Shown here piece by piece: positions 1 to 10,179 of a stretch of DNA of 64,000 bases. Positions within the stretch are counted from its first letter, which is position 1; the number at the start of each line of letters is the position of its first letter. The notes beneath the pieces are model-generated. The model was not told the origin of the DNA. It ran no database searches and saw only the letters and a program-made list of their open reading frames with translations. The stretch is from contig JASKMD010000028.1 of assembly GCA_030144725.1 (NCBI GenBank), positions 5,977,911 to 6,041,910 of the forward strand, given 5' to 3'. A program made the translations under genes and the position numbers. This DNA comes from Haematococcus lacustris. Lineage: Eukaryota > Chlorophyta > Chlorophyceae > Chlamydomonadales > Haematococcaceae.

Positions 1-987
1 GGGGCGGGGCGGGGCGGGGCGGGGCGGGGCGGGGCGGGGCGGGGCGGGGCGGGGCGGGGCGGGGCGGGGCGGGGCGGGGCGGGGCGGGGCGGGGCGGGGC
101 GGGGCGGGGCGGGGCGGGGCGGGGCGGGGCGGGGCGGGGCGGGGCGGGGCGGGGCGGGGCGGGGCGGGGCGGGGCGGGGCGGGGCGGGGCGGGGCGGGGC
201 GGGGCGGGGCGGGGCGGGGCGGGGCGGGGCGGGGCGGGGCGGGGCGGGGCGGGGCGGGGCGGGGCGGGGCGGGGCGGGGCGGGGCGGGGCGGGGCGGGGC
301 GGGGCGGGGCGGGGCGGGGCGGGGCGGGGCGGGGCGGGGCGGGGCGGGGCGGGGCGGGGCGGGGCGGGGCGGGGCGGGGCGGGGCGGGGCGGGGCGGGGC
401 GGGGCGGGGCGGGGCGGGGCGGGGCGGGGCGGGGCGGGGCGGGGCGGGGCGGGGCGGGGCGGGGCGGGGCGGGGCGGGGCGGGGCGGGGCGGGGCGGGGC
501 GGGGCGGGGCGGGGCGGGGCGGGGCGGGGCGGGGCGGGGCGGGGCGGGGCGGGGCGGGGCGGGGCGGGGCGGGGCGGGGCGGGGCGGGGCGGGGCGGGGC
601 GGGGCGGGGCGGGGCGGGGCGGGGCGGGGCGGGGCGGGGCGGGGCGGGGCGGGGCGGGGCGGGGCGGGGCGGGGCGGGGCGGGGCGGGGCGGGGCGGGGC
701 GGGGCGGGGCGGGGCGGGGCGGGGCGGGGCGGGGCGGGGCGGGGCGGGGCGGGGCGGGGCGGGGCGGTGCAGGGCGGGGCGGGGCGGGGCGGGGCGGGGC
801 GGGGCGGGGCGGGGCGGGGCGGGGCGGGGCGGGGCGGGGCGGGGCGGGGCGGGGCGGGGCGGGGCGGGGCGGGGCGGGGCGGGGCGGGGCGGGCGGGCGG
901 GGCGGGGCGGGGCGGGGCGGGGCGGGGCGGGGCGGGGCGGGGCGGGGCGGGGCGGGGCGGGGCGGGGCGGGGCGGGGCGGGGCGGGG
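1..987. repeat. GGGGC pentanucleotide array (module M1, proximal part)
   Basis: Nearly perfect tandem GGGGC units with the G-rich strand on +. Landmarks are a variant unit reading GGTGCAGGGC near 765-775 and a shortened GGGC unit near 891-899. The array continues beyond the left edge of the window. Long ORFs such as (GGAGR)n are only an effect of the stop-free 5-bp repeat. The G-rich strand should be prone to G-quadruplex formation (inference). Confidence 0.97.
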
Positions 988-1713
988 CATGGTGCAGGGC
1001 GGGGCGGGGCGGGGCATGGTGCAGGGCGGGGCGGGGCGGGGCATGGTGCAGGGCGGGGCGGGGCGGGGCATGGTGCAGGGCGGGGCGGGGCGGGGCATGG
1101 TGCAGGGCGGGGCGGGGCGGGGCATGGTGCAGGGCGGGGCGGGGCGGGGCATGGTGCAGGGCGGGGCGGGGCGGGGCATGGTGCAGGGCGGGGCGGGGCG
1201 GGGCATGGTGCAGGGCGGGGCGGGGCGGGGCATGGTGCAGGGCGGGGCGGGGCGGGGCATGGTGCAGGGCGGGGCGGGGCGGGGCATGGTGCAGGGCGGG
1301 GCGGGGCGGGGCATGGTGCAGGGCGGGGCGGGGCGGGGCATGGTGCAGGGCGGGGCGGGGCGGGGCATGGTGCAGGGCGGGGCGGGGCGGGGCATGGTGC
1401 AGGGCGGGGCGGGGCGGGGCATGGTGCAGGGCGGGGCGGGGCGGGGCATGGTGCAGGGCGGGGCGGGGCGGGGCATGGTGCAGGGCGGGGCGGGGCGGGG
1501 CATGGTGCAGGGCGGGGCGGGGCGGGGCATGGTGCAGGGCGGGGCGGGGCGGGGCATGGTGCAGGGCGGGGCGGGGCGGGGCATGGTGCAGGGCGGGGCG
1601 GGGCGGGGCATGGTGCAGGGCGGGGCGGGGCGGGGCATGGTGCAGGGCGGGGCGGGGCGGGGCATGGTGCAGGGCGGGGCGGGGCGGGGCATGGTGCAGG
1701 GCGGGGCGGGGCG
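988..1713. repeat. 27-bp minisatellite, type I
   Basis: About 27 copies of a 27-bp unit made of CATGGTGCAG followed by G-rich pentamer remnants. It interrupts the GGGGC array of M1 only; the arrays of M2 and M3 lack it. The unit resembles the sequence at the distal edge of every array, so it probably arose by amplification of that edge. Confidence 0.95.
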
Positions 1714-2402
1714 GCACATGGTGCAGGGCGGGGCGGGGCGGCACATGGTGCAGGGCGGGGCGGGGCGGGCACATGGTGCAGGGCGGGGCGGGGCGGCACA
1801 TGGTGCAGGGCGAGGCGGGGCGGCACATGGTGCAGGGCGGGGCGGGGCGGCACATGGTGCAGGGCGGGGCGGGGCGGCACATGGTGCAGGGCGAGGCGGG
1901 GCGGCACATGGTGCAGGGCGGGGCGGGGCGGCACATGGTGCAGGGCGGGGCGGGGCGGCACATGGTGCAGGGCGGGGCGGGGCGGCACATGGTGCAGGGC
2001 GGGGCGGGGCGGCACATGGTGCAGGGCGGGGCGGGGCGGCACATGGTGCAGGGCGGGGCGGGGCGGCACATGGTGCAGGGCGGGGCGGGGCGGCACATGG
2101 TGCAGGGCGGGGCGGGGCGGCACATGGTGCAGGGCGGGGCGGGGCGGCACATGGTGCAGGGCGGGGCGGGGCGGCACATGGTGCAGGGCGGGGCGGGGCG
2201 GCACATGGTGCAGGGCGGGGCGGGGCGGCACATGGTGCAGGGCGGGGCGGGGCGGCACATGGTGCAGGGCGGGGCGGGGCGGCACATGGTGCAGGGCGAG
2301 GCGGGGCGGCACATGGTGCAGGGCGAGGCGGGGCGGCACATGGTGCAGGGCGGGGCGGGGCGGCACATGGTGCAGGGCGGGGCGGGGCGGCACATGGTGC
2401 AG
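1714..2402. repeat. 27-bp minisatellite, type II
   Basis: About 26 copies of a 27-bp unit beginning CACATGGTGCAGGGC. It differs from type I by CGGCACATG in place of CGGGGCATG. Several units carry a G-to-A change (GCGAGGC), which gives internal markers of unit duplication. Confidence 0.95.
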
Positions 2403-3641
2403 GGCGGGGCGGGGCGGGGCGGGGCGGGGCGGGGCGGGGCGGGGCGGGGCGGGGCGGGGCGGGGCGGGGCGGGGCGGGGCGGGGCGGGGCGGGGCGGGGC
2501 GGGGCGGGGCGGGGCGGGGCGGGGCGGGGCGGGGCGGGGCGGGGCGGGGCGGGGCGGGGCGGGGCGGGGCGGGGCGGGGCGGGGCGGGGCGGGGCGGGGC
2601 GGGGCGGGGCGGGGCGGGGCGGGGCGGGGCGGGGCGGGGCGGGGCGGGGCGGGGCGGGGCGGGGCGGGGCGGGGCGGGGCGGGGCGGGGCGGGGCGGGGC
2701 GGGGCGGGGCGGGGCGGGGCGGGGCGGGGCGGGGCGGGGCGGGGCGGGGCGGGGCGGGGCGGGGCGGGGCGGGGCGGGGCGGGGCGGGGCGGGGCGGGGC
2801 GGGGCGGGGCGGGGCGGGGCGGGGCGGGGCGGGGCGGGGCGGGGCGGGGCGGGGCGGGGCGGGGCGGGGCGGGGCGGGGCGGGGCGGGGCGGGGCGGGGC
2901 GGGGCGGGGCGGGGCGGGGCGGGGCGGGGCGGGGCGGGGCGGGGCGGGGCGGGGCGGGGCGGGGCGGGGCGGGGCGGGGCGGGGCGGGGCGGGGCGGGGC
3001 GGGGCGGGGCGGGGCGGGGCGGGGCGGGGCGGGGCGGGGCGGGGCGGGGCGGGGCGGGGCGGGGCGGGGCGGGGCGGGGCGGGGCGGGGCGGGGCGGGGC
3101 GGGGCGGGGCGGGGCGGGGCGGGGCGGGGCGGGGCGGGGCGGGGCGGGGCGGGGCGGGGCGGGGCGGGGCGGGGCGGGGCGGGGCGGGGCGGGGCGGGGC
3201 GGGGCGGGGCGGGGCGGGGCGGGGCGGGGCGGGGCGGGGCGGGGCGGGGCGGGGCGGGGCGGGGCGGGGCGGGGCGGGGCGGGGCGGGGCGGGGCGGGGC
3301 GGGGCGGGGCGGGGCGGGGCGGGGCGGGGCGGGGCGGGGCGGGGCGGGGCGGGGCGGGGCGGGGCGGGGCGGGGCGGGGCGGGGCGGGGCGGGGCGGGGC
3401 GGGGCGGGGCGGGGCGGGGCGGGGCGGGGCGGGGCGGGGCGGGGCGGGGCGGGGCGGGGCGGGGCGGGGCGGGGCGGGGCGGGGCGGGGCGGGGCGGGGC
3501 GGGGCGGGGCGGGGCGGGGCGGGGCGGGGCGGGGCGGGGCGGGGCGGGGCGGGGCGGGGCGGGGCGGGGCGGGGCGGGGCGGGGCGGGGCGGGGCGGGGC
3601 GGGGCGGGGCGGGGCGGGGCGGGGCGGGGCGGGGCGGGGCG
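2403..3641. repeat. GGGGC pentanucleotide array (module M1, distal part)
   Basis: An uninterrupted run of GGGGC ending at CGGCACATGGTGCAGGGC, the same distal edge seen at 46122 and 56257. Confidence 0.97.
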
Positions 3642-3780
3642 GCACATGGTGCAGGGCGGGGCGGGGCCGGGCGTGGTGTAGGCACATGGTGCAGGCCAAG
3701 CAATGTTGATCATGCATTGTGCATGCGGATCAGCTACGACGAGCCAAAATGCAGCAGCAGCAACTCATAGGGTGGGGCAG

Positions 3781-4038
3781 GTGGTGATTGACCCTGAACT
3801 GCCCCCCCCTCCTGCTGCCCCCCTTGGCAGCAGCAGGCAGCTGGTGCAAGTGCCGCCCCTGGACTGCCCACCCCTCCTGCTGCCCTCCCCTGGCAGCAGC
3901 TGGCAGCTGGTGCTGGTGCCGCCCCTGGGCTGCCCACCCCTCCAGCTGAGCATCAGGAGGCCACAGCGGAGCTGGACACGAGTTCGACACGCAAGCGGAG
4001 GGCGGGCATGAGGGATCGGACCCAACCTGCCGAGCAAG
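3781..4038 (+). CDS. Candidate exon, Pro/Ala-rich with basic end (M1)
   Basis: The frame reads as a low-complexity Ala/Pro/Gln stretch ending in ELDTSSTRKRRAG and then a possible GT donor (CAAG followed by GTAACA at 4039). The same reading frame and basic end survive in a clearly diverged paralog near 60030-60390, where the flanking DNA differs much more; this is the main reason to think it codes. No start codon, partner exon or family is identified. Copies lie at 46261-46518 and 56398-56655. It could instead be a non-coding GC-rich stretch. Confidence 0.3.
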
Positions 4039-5050
4039 GTAACATAGCAATGGCTTGTACACCTTGTTGGGTTTGTTGAGTGGCCAAGTTATCAGTACTG
4101 CTCACGAAGGGTTCAAGCATCGCAGCAGCCTAATCTATTTCCGAGCATGGGTGGAGGGGCGTTGTTACATCGGTTTGGCATGCCATGATCACCGTTCTTG
4201 CTGTGTCAACGGTCCATCATTGTTTGTAAAGGCTACTGGGCCACAACGGCTGCGGCGGTCGGTCGCGGCGAGGATCGCATGAGGCAACCACGCATGATTT
4301 TGAATGTTGGGATTTGAGCCGCCAGTACGCTCAGCAGAATGCACGGAAATTAATGAAACACGCTTCACCCCGTAGTTTATAGAGTTGGCTATCCGGGACT
4401 GTACATAGTTATAACCCACGTGGCTGAGACTCGCCGTCCTTTCGATTACCAGGGGTAGGTTCTCTGTTACTTGGGGACAGTTGACCCGACTTCGCCTTGT
4501 AAGCATGACTAGCCTACTCCGACCGCCGGCAAACAAGCTGGGCGGGGCATACCTCCTTACATCCTTGCGTTATCACGCAATACCGAACCCCTGATCAGAG
4601 TATTTGCAAAATCAAATTCTACGATGCTATCAGCTAATGCCATACCCCGTAAATACTTGCAGCGCAAGCAACAGCTTAGGCGCCTGCTCCTGCAGCTACA
4701 CCTACTAATGACACCAGCTGTTGAAAAGAGTAAGTATAACGCATTAGGTGCGATGCTGTACCAGAGCTGCAAAACAACCTAAAATACTAGGCTATGCATA
4801 ATCTCTTAGCCGTAGACTACTGCTAGGGCATACATGCGCACATCCTGGATTTGTAGACAAACTGTAATAGCCCTGCAATGGTTGTGCTGCACTGAGGGAC
4901 TGCCATGTTAGCGACTAGACAGGGCATACATGCCCAAGGACCTAGGTCTAGGTGTACCCTATCAAGCACCATGTCTATTGATGCCAGCATTGTGCGCATA
5001 CGCACACCTGCTGCTGTACAGCTCAGCCTAGCATGACGCACATCGCTGCC

Positions 5051-6338
5051 TTAGTCCCGGCCAGACTTAGTCTTGTCAAGAGCCTGCGCGATGGATTCAG
5101 ACTGTGCCTGACCGCCCCTGGTAGCAGCCTGCAGAGCACACGACAGCTTGTCAGCAAGGATGGTAGAGGCAGCAGTCTAGATGCATGCTCTCAACAGCCC
5201 CATGCCAACGAAACAGTGACAGCAAGAAGTGTGGGCACGGTATGGCATGGAGGTATGGCATGGAGCAGCAGCCCATGGCAGGGTGGGCTACTGACAGGCA
5301 CCCCACAGCTAGGCAGGGCAACAGCAGGAGGCAGGGCAGCCGCACATTGGAGATAGCAGTGGCCAGCGCTGGGGCTCCACCTCGTGTAGCCGCGTCTGCT
5401 AGGGAATTTGATGTGGCATTACCACCCCTTGCAGTGGCAGCAGCCAGGGCCTGCGACACAAACAGGGCACAGGGCGCAGGGCAGCCGACACCCATTGACA
5501 GGAGCAACAAGGGAAGGTGGCAGATGGCTTGCAAGCTGCGGCCAGCCATGAAAAGGGGAGGAGGGGGCAGTCAGCACGGGGCACTCGACATATGCACATG
5601 GCCAACGCTGCTACAGGCCTCACCTGGGCAAATGCGCTGGACTGGCCTTTGGCCTGGGCTATGGATGCAGCCTGGGCCAGTGCTGCGCCCGCAGTTGTCT
5701 TGTTGCCGGTGGCTGCTGCCTTGGCAACCGCCTGCGCCGAACAGGGCAGTACGGCAAGGTAAGCTAGCGCGCGGGTGTAAGCAGTCGCCCTGCGCGCCCT
5801 CATCCAAGATCGCACTGATCATCCTTACTTCGGCTGCTGCGGCACCTTGGCCCTTTGAAACGGCATCAGCAAAGGCGGTCGCCGCAGCGGTCGAGTTGCC
5901 TGACGCCTGCAATGGCACGGGCACCGCAAGGGGGGGTAGGTGCAGGAAGACTGGGGACGCTATGGTATTGTGCGGCGTAGGCATGGTCCAGGAGTTACGA
6001 GGGGGTAGGCGATCAGCCCGGCAGGCAGGCTGGCAGGCTCAAGAGGCAAAACAAGGTTCAGCGGTTGCAACCCGGGCGTGCGTGTGCTCCTCACAATCCA
6101 TGGAACCACTTAGTTCGACCCAAAGCAGGCCCACGCACCAGGGCCTCTGAGACTGCTGTGGCGACGGTGGCGCCGCCTTCCTGCGTGAGACTGCGCCCTG
6201 CGATGGGATGGCGACATGCCATCGATCATGCCCTTGTTCTGCTGCTTGGGAAGTGTTTTGCGCGCTGCGCTGTAGGTTACCTTGCACCGTGACGGCCAGC
6301 ATCACCAGCATTGCCACCAGGACCATACTGCGCGACAT
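5051..6338 (-). CDS. Secreted alanine-rich repeat protein, six exons (copy 1)
   Basis: Exons read on the complement: 6281-6338, 6139-6197, 5829-5906, 5624-5731, 5346-5450 and 5051-5128. Together they give 486 nt, 161 residues plus TAA. All junctions have GT and AG ends, and phases agree throughout. The start is the ATG at 6338, which opens a hydrophobic signal peptide (MSRSMVLVAMLVMLAVTVQ). The rest is alternating Ala with Gly, Ser, Thr and Gln, for example AFADAVSKGQGAAAAE and ALAQAASIAQAKGQSSAFAQ. Exons 3 to 6 are each one variant of a 25-36 residue Ala-rich repeat, with phase-0 introns. No known domain is recognised; a secreted structural or coat protein is a guess. Two further copies are at 50764-52051 and 57668-58955. 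The ORFs on the opposite strand here look like shadows. Confidence 0.75.
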
Positions 6339-7183
6339 CTTGAAAGAGGGGAACGGGCGCTACGGACTTGGGGCAGTAAGAAGAGGCTGGGGCGAGCAAC
6401 TGTGCGCTGCGAGGGTTGCAGGGCATTTGAATTAATCTCTGGCGGCGTGGCTTTCGCTCACATTGTCACTTCTTCGACCGGCGCCCGGCCACTCCGGCTC
6501 CATCACGTGATACGGCTGCATGTCCCGCAGCTGCAATAGTGCACTGTCGCGGAGACGCAGTTGCGGCCGTACGTGCAGCACCAGACGTAACTGATGGGCG
6601 CTTTGCCCGGGGCTCCTCGTCATGATCACGCCTTGCCCGGTGCCCGGACTTCATGTTGTGTCGGCGGCTTCCTATGTAGCTGCTCTCGACGCGTTGAAGG
6701 CGGTAACGCCGAGAGCTCAGTGCCATGGTTCCCAGTTGAAGTCAAAACAAATGGACACTGGCGCACTACACCCCGACGTTTGAGGTTTACACACTGTGTG
6801 CATGCTACGATGCAACGTGTAGGGATTCAGTGGGGCTAATCCCCACACCGGGTTAAGGTTTAGTCAGCTGGGGTTGGATGAGTCTTGGGGCTGAAGAAGA
6901 ATGTAAGAACCAATGCGCCCGGCCCCTGTCCCCACCCCTACCCACCGCTCCCTGCCTGTTTCTTAGCCGGTCCCAACTGATGGAGAACCCACCCATGGTA
7001 ATCATAACGACGCCGCGTCTCAGCCACATGGTTTCTGCTCAAGTGTCGCATATCCCCGGATTGAGAGCACTGTCAACTAAGCGATGCAAAGTGTTCAACC
7101 ACTTATCGTGCAGTGTGCTCACTCAGCACTGCTTAGTGCAAAGGCGGTCCAAACCCGTTCATTCAAATGCATGCATGGTTAGG

Positions 7184-7697
7184 CTAGCGTGGTATAGCAA
7201 GGTCTAGTCGCTGTTGGCACGCATGGTCACCCACATTAATCACAACCCTCCCGACCTTGTGCGTTGCATCTGTGATCTGGCGCTCTGCCTTTGCTGACCG
7301 CTGTGCTGCAGCTGTGGCATCCTCCTTACGCCGCACTTCAGCACGGAGCTGACCCATATGCTGCTGCAATTCATGAACATCCACAGTCTTCATGGCCTCC
7401 TTGCATGTGTGCAGGGACATCAACTGCAGCAGAGCTGGCAGCTCCATGTACCTGCCACCACCATGCTTCAACAGCTGCAACAAGGACTCCACTGGGGCAT
7501 TGGAGATGGGGCAGGCAAGGTAGTACTGTTCGAGGTGAAGGCGCAATGATATTTATAGCCTGCAGGTCACGGTTTGTCGCTTGTGCCTTACTGGCTGCAG
7601 CCTTGATGTTGTTAGGGCAATGCCGATTGCCAGCCCTTGGCGAGTTGTTTAGTGCATTGAGCTGGGCACTGTGCGCCTTGCTCATTCTCTTCTTCAT
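7184..7697 (-). pseudogene. Broken coding fragment, unknown function
   Basis: An ATG at 7697 starts a basic stretch (MKKRMSKAHSAQLNALNN) that runs to about 7550. A second frame on the same strand continues to 7184 with protein-like composition, including RLHLEQYYLACPISNAPVES and a helical, charged tail with Lys/Arg/Glu/Ala. The two parts need a frameshift or an unseen intron to join, and the downstream frame is closed by TAA just before its apparent start. This suggests a decayed gene, perhaps from a transposon. The family is not recognised. Confidence 0.35.
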
Positions 7698-7734
7698 GGT
7701 TAGGGAATGAGAGGGGGTGGGTGAGTTGCTGAGC

Positions 7735-7965
7735 GGGGCTACGGGTGAAGGAGAGGTAGGGGAGAGTGGGTGGGGGAGGTAGGGGATGAGGCTGAGGTAG
7801 GGGAGGCTGAGGTAGGGGAGGTAGGGGTGATGTAGGGGAGGTAGGGGAGGTAGGGGAGGGTAGGGGAGGCTGAGGTAGGGAAGGTAGGCTGAGGCAGGCT
7901 GAGGTAGGGAAGGCGGGTGAAGGAGAGGTAGACGAGGTTGGGAGATGGTGGGTTAAGTTGTGTTG
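7735..7965. repeat. GAGGTAGGGG-type minisatellite
   Basis: Irregular tandem repeats of GAGGTAGGGGAGGCT-like units. The pyrimidine-rich opposite strand gives the long Ser/Pro ORFs seen there, which are not treated as genes. Confidence 0.8.
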
Positions 7966-8558
7966 GTGGGGGCCACGTGGTGAAGTTGTAAGACAAGCTC
8001 GGTCGTCCCCTCGTGCACCTGTAGCCATCAGCATGTGTACCTTGTAAGGGGTCAATCTTGTCACATACAGACCCAATGATTGAGTTGCATAGTGCCACGG
8101 ACGCGTCATTGAGTATGCTATAACAAATCCGAGTGAGGCCAGGTTGTTTGTTTAATGGTGCAAAACATAAAGCGGATAATAGCTGGAGGGGGTTACTAGA
8201 CCCTACTGTGCTGCCCACCATTACAGCGATATAGCGCAGCCACACTCGGATTCGTGTTTTGTCACATCCTCGCCAAGCGGCCTGCACCATCAGGAAGCTC
8301 GCGCAGCCATGTTTGCCGGACTTCGGTGGTGTGCGCCACCGACATGTCGTGCATCGCTAACGGATAGCCAAGGACGTAGCTTACCAGTGTAGCTAACCAC
8401 GGTCTGCGGTTGGGACACATCCGGGGTCACATGTGGCTGCCCGCATCGAATGACTCCGATGGCAATTCCAGTCTTACATTAAACGCGCATTATCGCATTG
8501 CAGCAGACGCAACAAACGTTACATGAAATGATGGAGTAGATGGGCTGTAGGGCACGAC

Positions 8559-9308
8559 TGTTAACGTTAACATCCTGATGTTTGGTCCTGTTAACGTGGG
8601 TTAACAATTCGTTAACGTAACGTTAACACCTTGAGCCTAACACCCTGACGACCCGGAGTGCGACGGGGGTTTACTAGAGGTCTATACACGAATATACAAC
8701 AAAGAACGCTCCCGACATCTATAGAGCCAGGCAATGGGCTTCGTTGAGAACATTGGGGTAACCGTCGGCTAGAATGAGCTGAGAGGTAGTGGTGCGCCGG
8801 CGTGCAAGCCGCTGAGCCGCTAAGCAAGCCGCTGAGCAAGCCGCGCAGCCATTGTGGTCTTTTTGTTGCTGCGTGATGTTCGATACGGCCAATGGCGCCT
8901 AGCATAGCAAGCACACAACCTTAATAATGCTGATGTCGTAATGTGCCTCCCGTAGCGCCGTAGAGAGCTGTAGCTCCCCGGATTATAGTGAGCTAGTCCC
9001 GCTAGTGCGGAGAGTGCTTGACTAGTTAGCCTGATTAGCCTGACTTGCACGACTGACTTGTACGCATGCGATGCCTGCCGCCCTCGTCCACGCCACCACC
9101 CTAGCTAACGGGATAGCGTCCTTGTTCGTCACCATATATAAAATCGCCCCCAAAGCTACAGCCCCCATGGCCTGCTCCAAGCGTGTTCGAAGATTGGGGT
9201 CGCGGTTGCTTCGCCTTCCATCGAGACTGCGGAGCGCGACCTGGCGGTCGTGTTAACAATTTGTTAACTTTCCTCCCTTGGTTAACCCATGTTAGCTTTG
9301 GGTTAACA
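8559..9308. repeat. Pair of GTTAAC-rich blocks
   Basis: Six GTTAAC palindromes lie in 8559-8630 and four more in 9252-9308, about 0.6 kb apart. Both blocks contain GTTAACAAnnnGTTAAC-like arrangements. Such clusters at two ends resemble subterminal repeats of a small DNA element, but I could not find clean inverted termini or a target duplication. Confidence 0.4.
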
Positions 9309-9399
9309 AACCGGGTCATGCTCTAATGGGCTGCAGTTGCATGAAGATTGCCAACCCCATGTTGGGAACGCCTGAGGCAAACAACGGACTTCCTTCATG

Positions 9400-9629
9400 T
9401 GTAACGGCGTAGCCGCTGCCTTTAATCTTACAGTGTGAGCGGCATGTCCACTTAGAAATGTCCAACGCAGTCTCTACTATCCACACTCTCGCACAGCAAC
9501 TGAGCCCAGGTTTAGAACGGGACCCTCGTGAGTCGAACCCGAATGGTGAGCTGGTAGCAGCCCACCATTGACCTCCTCAGTCACTCTGCCAAAGTGTGGT
9601 TTATAGATACGCATAAGCGCACCGTCACA
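9400..9629 (-). repeat. Gypsy 3' LTR
   Basis: 230 bp, TG...CA, matching 43502-43731 apart from a few substitutions, for example GTGAGTCG against GGGAGTCG. It contains the same tRNA-like block as the 5' LTR; here the B-box-like motif has one mismatch (GGTTCGACTCAC). Confidence 0.93.
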
Positions 9630-9709
9630 TTCCTCCCCCTCTTAAGAGATCCGTTCCGCCAAGGTACCTGGGATAGCCCAGAGCACCGAGACTCGCCCTG
9701 CGTGTTGAC

Positions 9710-10020
9710 AGAGTCCGTCCCTGCGTGTTGACCGACCTTGTCCGATCGGGCTGAAATTTTGATAGATGGTAGTTTGCAGAATATAATACATATTTTTCAG
9801 ATAAAATATTTTAAAAAAATCTAAGGCGGCTGCGCTGTGGCCCTGTGGCAAGAGTGCGGGGATGAGTGCAGGGATAGGTTGCGGGCCACAGCGCAACAGC
9901 TTTTGGATTTTTCCAAATATTTTTCTTGCAAAATATGTTTTATTTTTTGCAAACTACCATCTATCAAAATTTCAGCCCGATCGGGCAAGGTCGGTAGAAC
10001 GCAGGGACAAACGCAGGGAC
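9710..10020. repeat. AT-rich fold-back element (MITE-like) in the Gypsy 3' region
   Basis: Left arm about 9712-9845 and right arm about 9887-10012 are long inverted copies. They share GTCCCTGCG, then CCGATCGGGCTGAAATTTTG, then GATAGATGGTAGTTTGCA, and meet at CTGTGGCCC/GGGCCACAG. The spacer is about 45 bp. It is much more AT-rich than its surroundings. Size and structure fit a MITE or fold-back element; the exact ends are uncertain. Confidence 0.7.
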
Positions 10021-10179
10021 TAAATTGTAGGAGTGAGTCTATAGAGACCACTGACATACAGGCTGACCCATAAGGGTACCAGCCACCCACAGAAACACAT
10101 GCACCACCATAAGGTGCCGCATGGGGGCCATGGCCATAGGACCAGGCCAGGTGACATAGGTCACTGAGGCATTCTAACA

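Larger units (their letters stand above)
3642..7208. repeat. Segmental duplication module M1, single-copy part
   Basis: Near-identical sequence recurs at 46123-46893 plus 50120-52927 (M2) and at 56259-59274 (M3). Offsets are constant (+42480, +45713, +52617), with only scattered substitutions and 1-bp indels. It contains a candidate exon near its left edge and the alanine-rich secreted protein gene on the minus strand. Between 6400 and 7208 I see no convincing coding sequence. The identity level indicates recent duplication or ongoing homogenisation. Confidence 0.95.
7209..9394. other. M1-specific spacer replacing the usual module end
   Basis: After AAGGTCTAGTCG, M1 diverges from M2 and M3, where the spacer is only about 230 bp. 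It rejoins them at GAGGCAAACAA and ACTTCCTTCATG near 9374-9399. The extra sequence holds a gene fragment, a GAGGTAGGGG minisatellite and two GTTAAC-rich blocks. Its last part (9336-9366, TGCATGAAGATTGCCAACCC) is an inverted copy of the start of the unusual segment at 59282. No complete gene is visible between 8000 and 9300. Confidence 0.7.

Noticed and set aside
1..3641. Relation to the human C9orf72 GGGGCC expansion
   Set aside because: The unit here is a pentamer GGGGC, not a hexamer; only the G-quadruplex tendency is shared.
767..3770. Long ORFs of (GGAGR)n and HMVQGGAGR repeats, and their counterparts at 43683-46250 and 53086-56387
   Set aside because: A stop-free 5-bp or 27-bp repeat is open in several frames on both strands; there are no start context, splice sites or non-repeat domains.
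5185..6150. 321-residue ORF on the plus strand over the alanine-rich gene (also at 50898 and 57802)
   Set aside because: It is antisense to six phase-consistent exons with a signal peptide; its composition is that of a complement of Ala-rich codons.
8128..8253. AATCCGAGTG/CACTCGGATT inverted pair as a MITE
   Set aside because: Only 10 bp, no target duplication and no second copy in the window.
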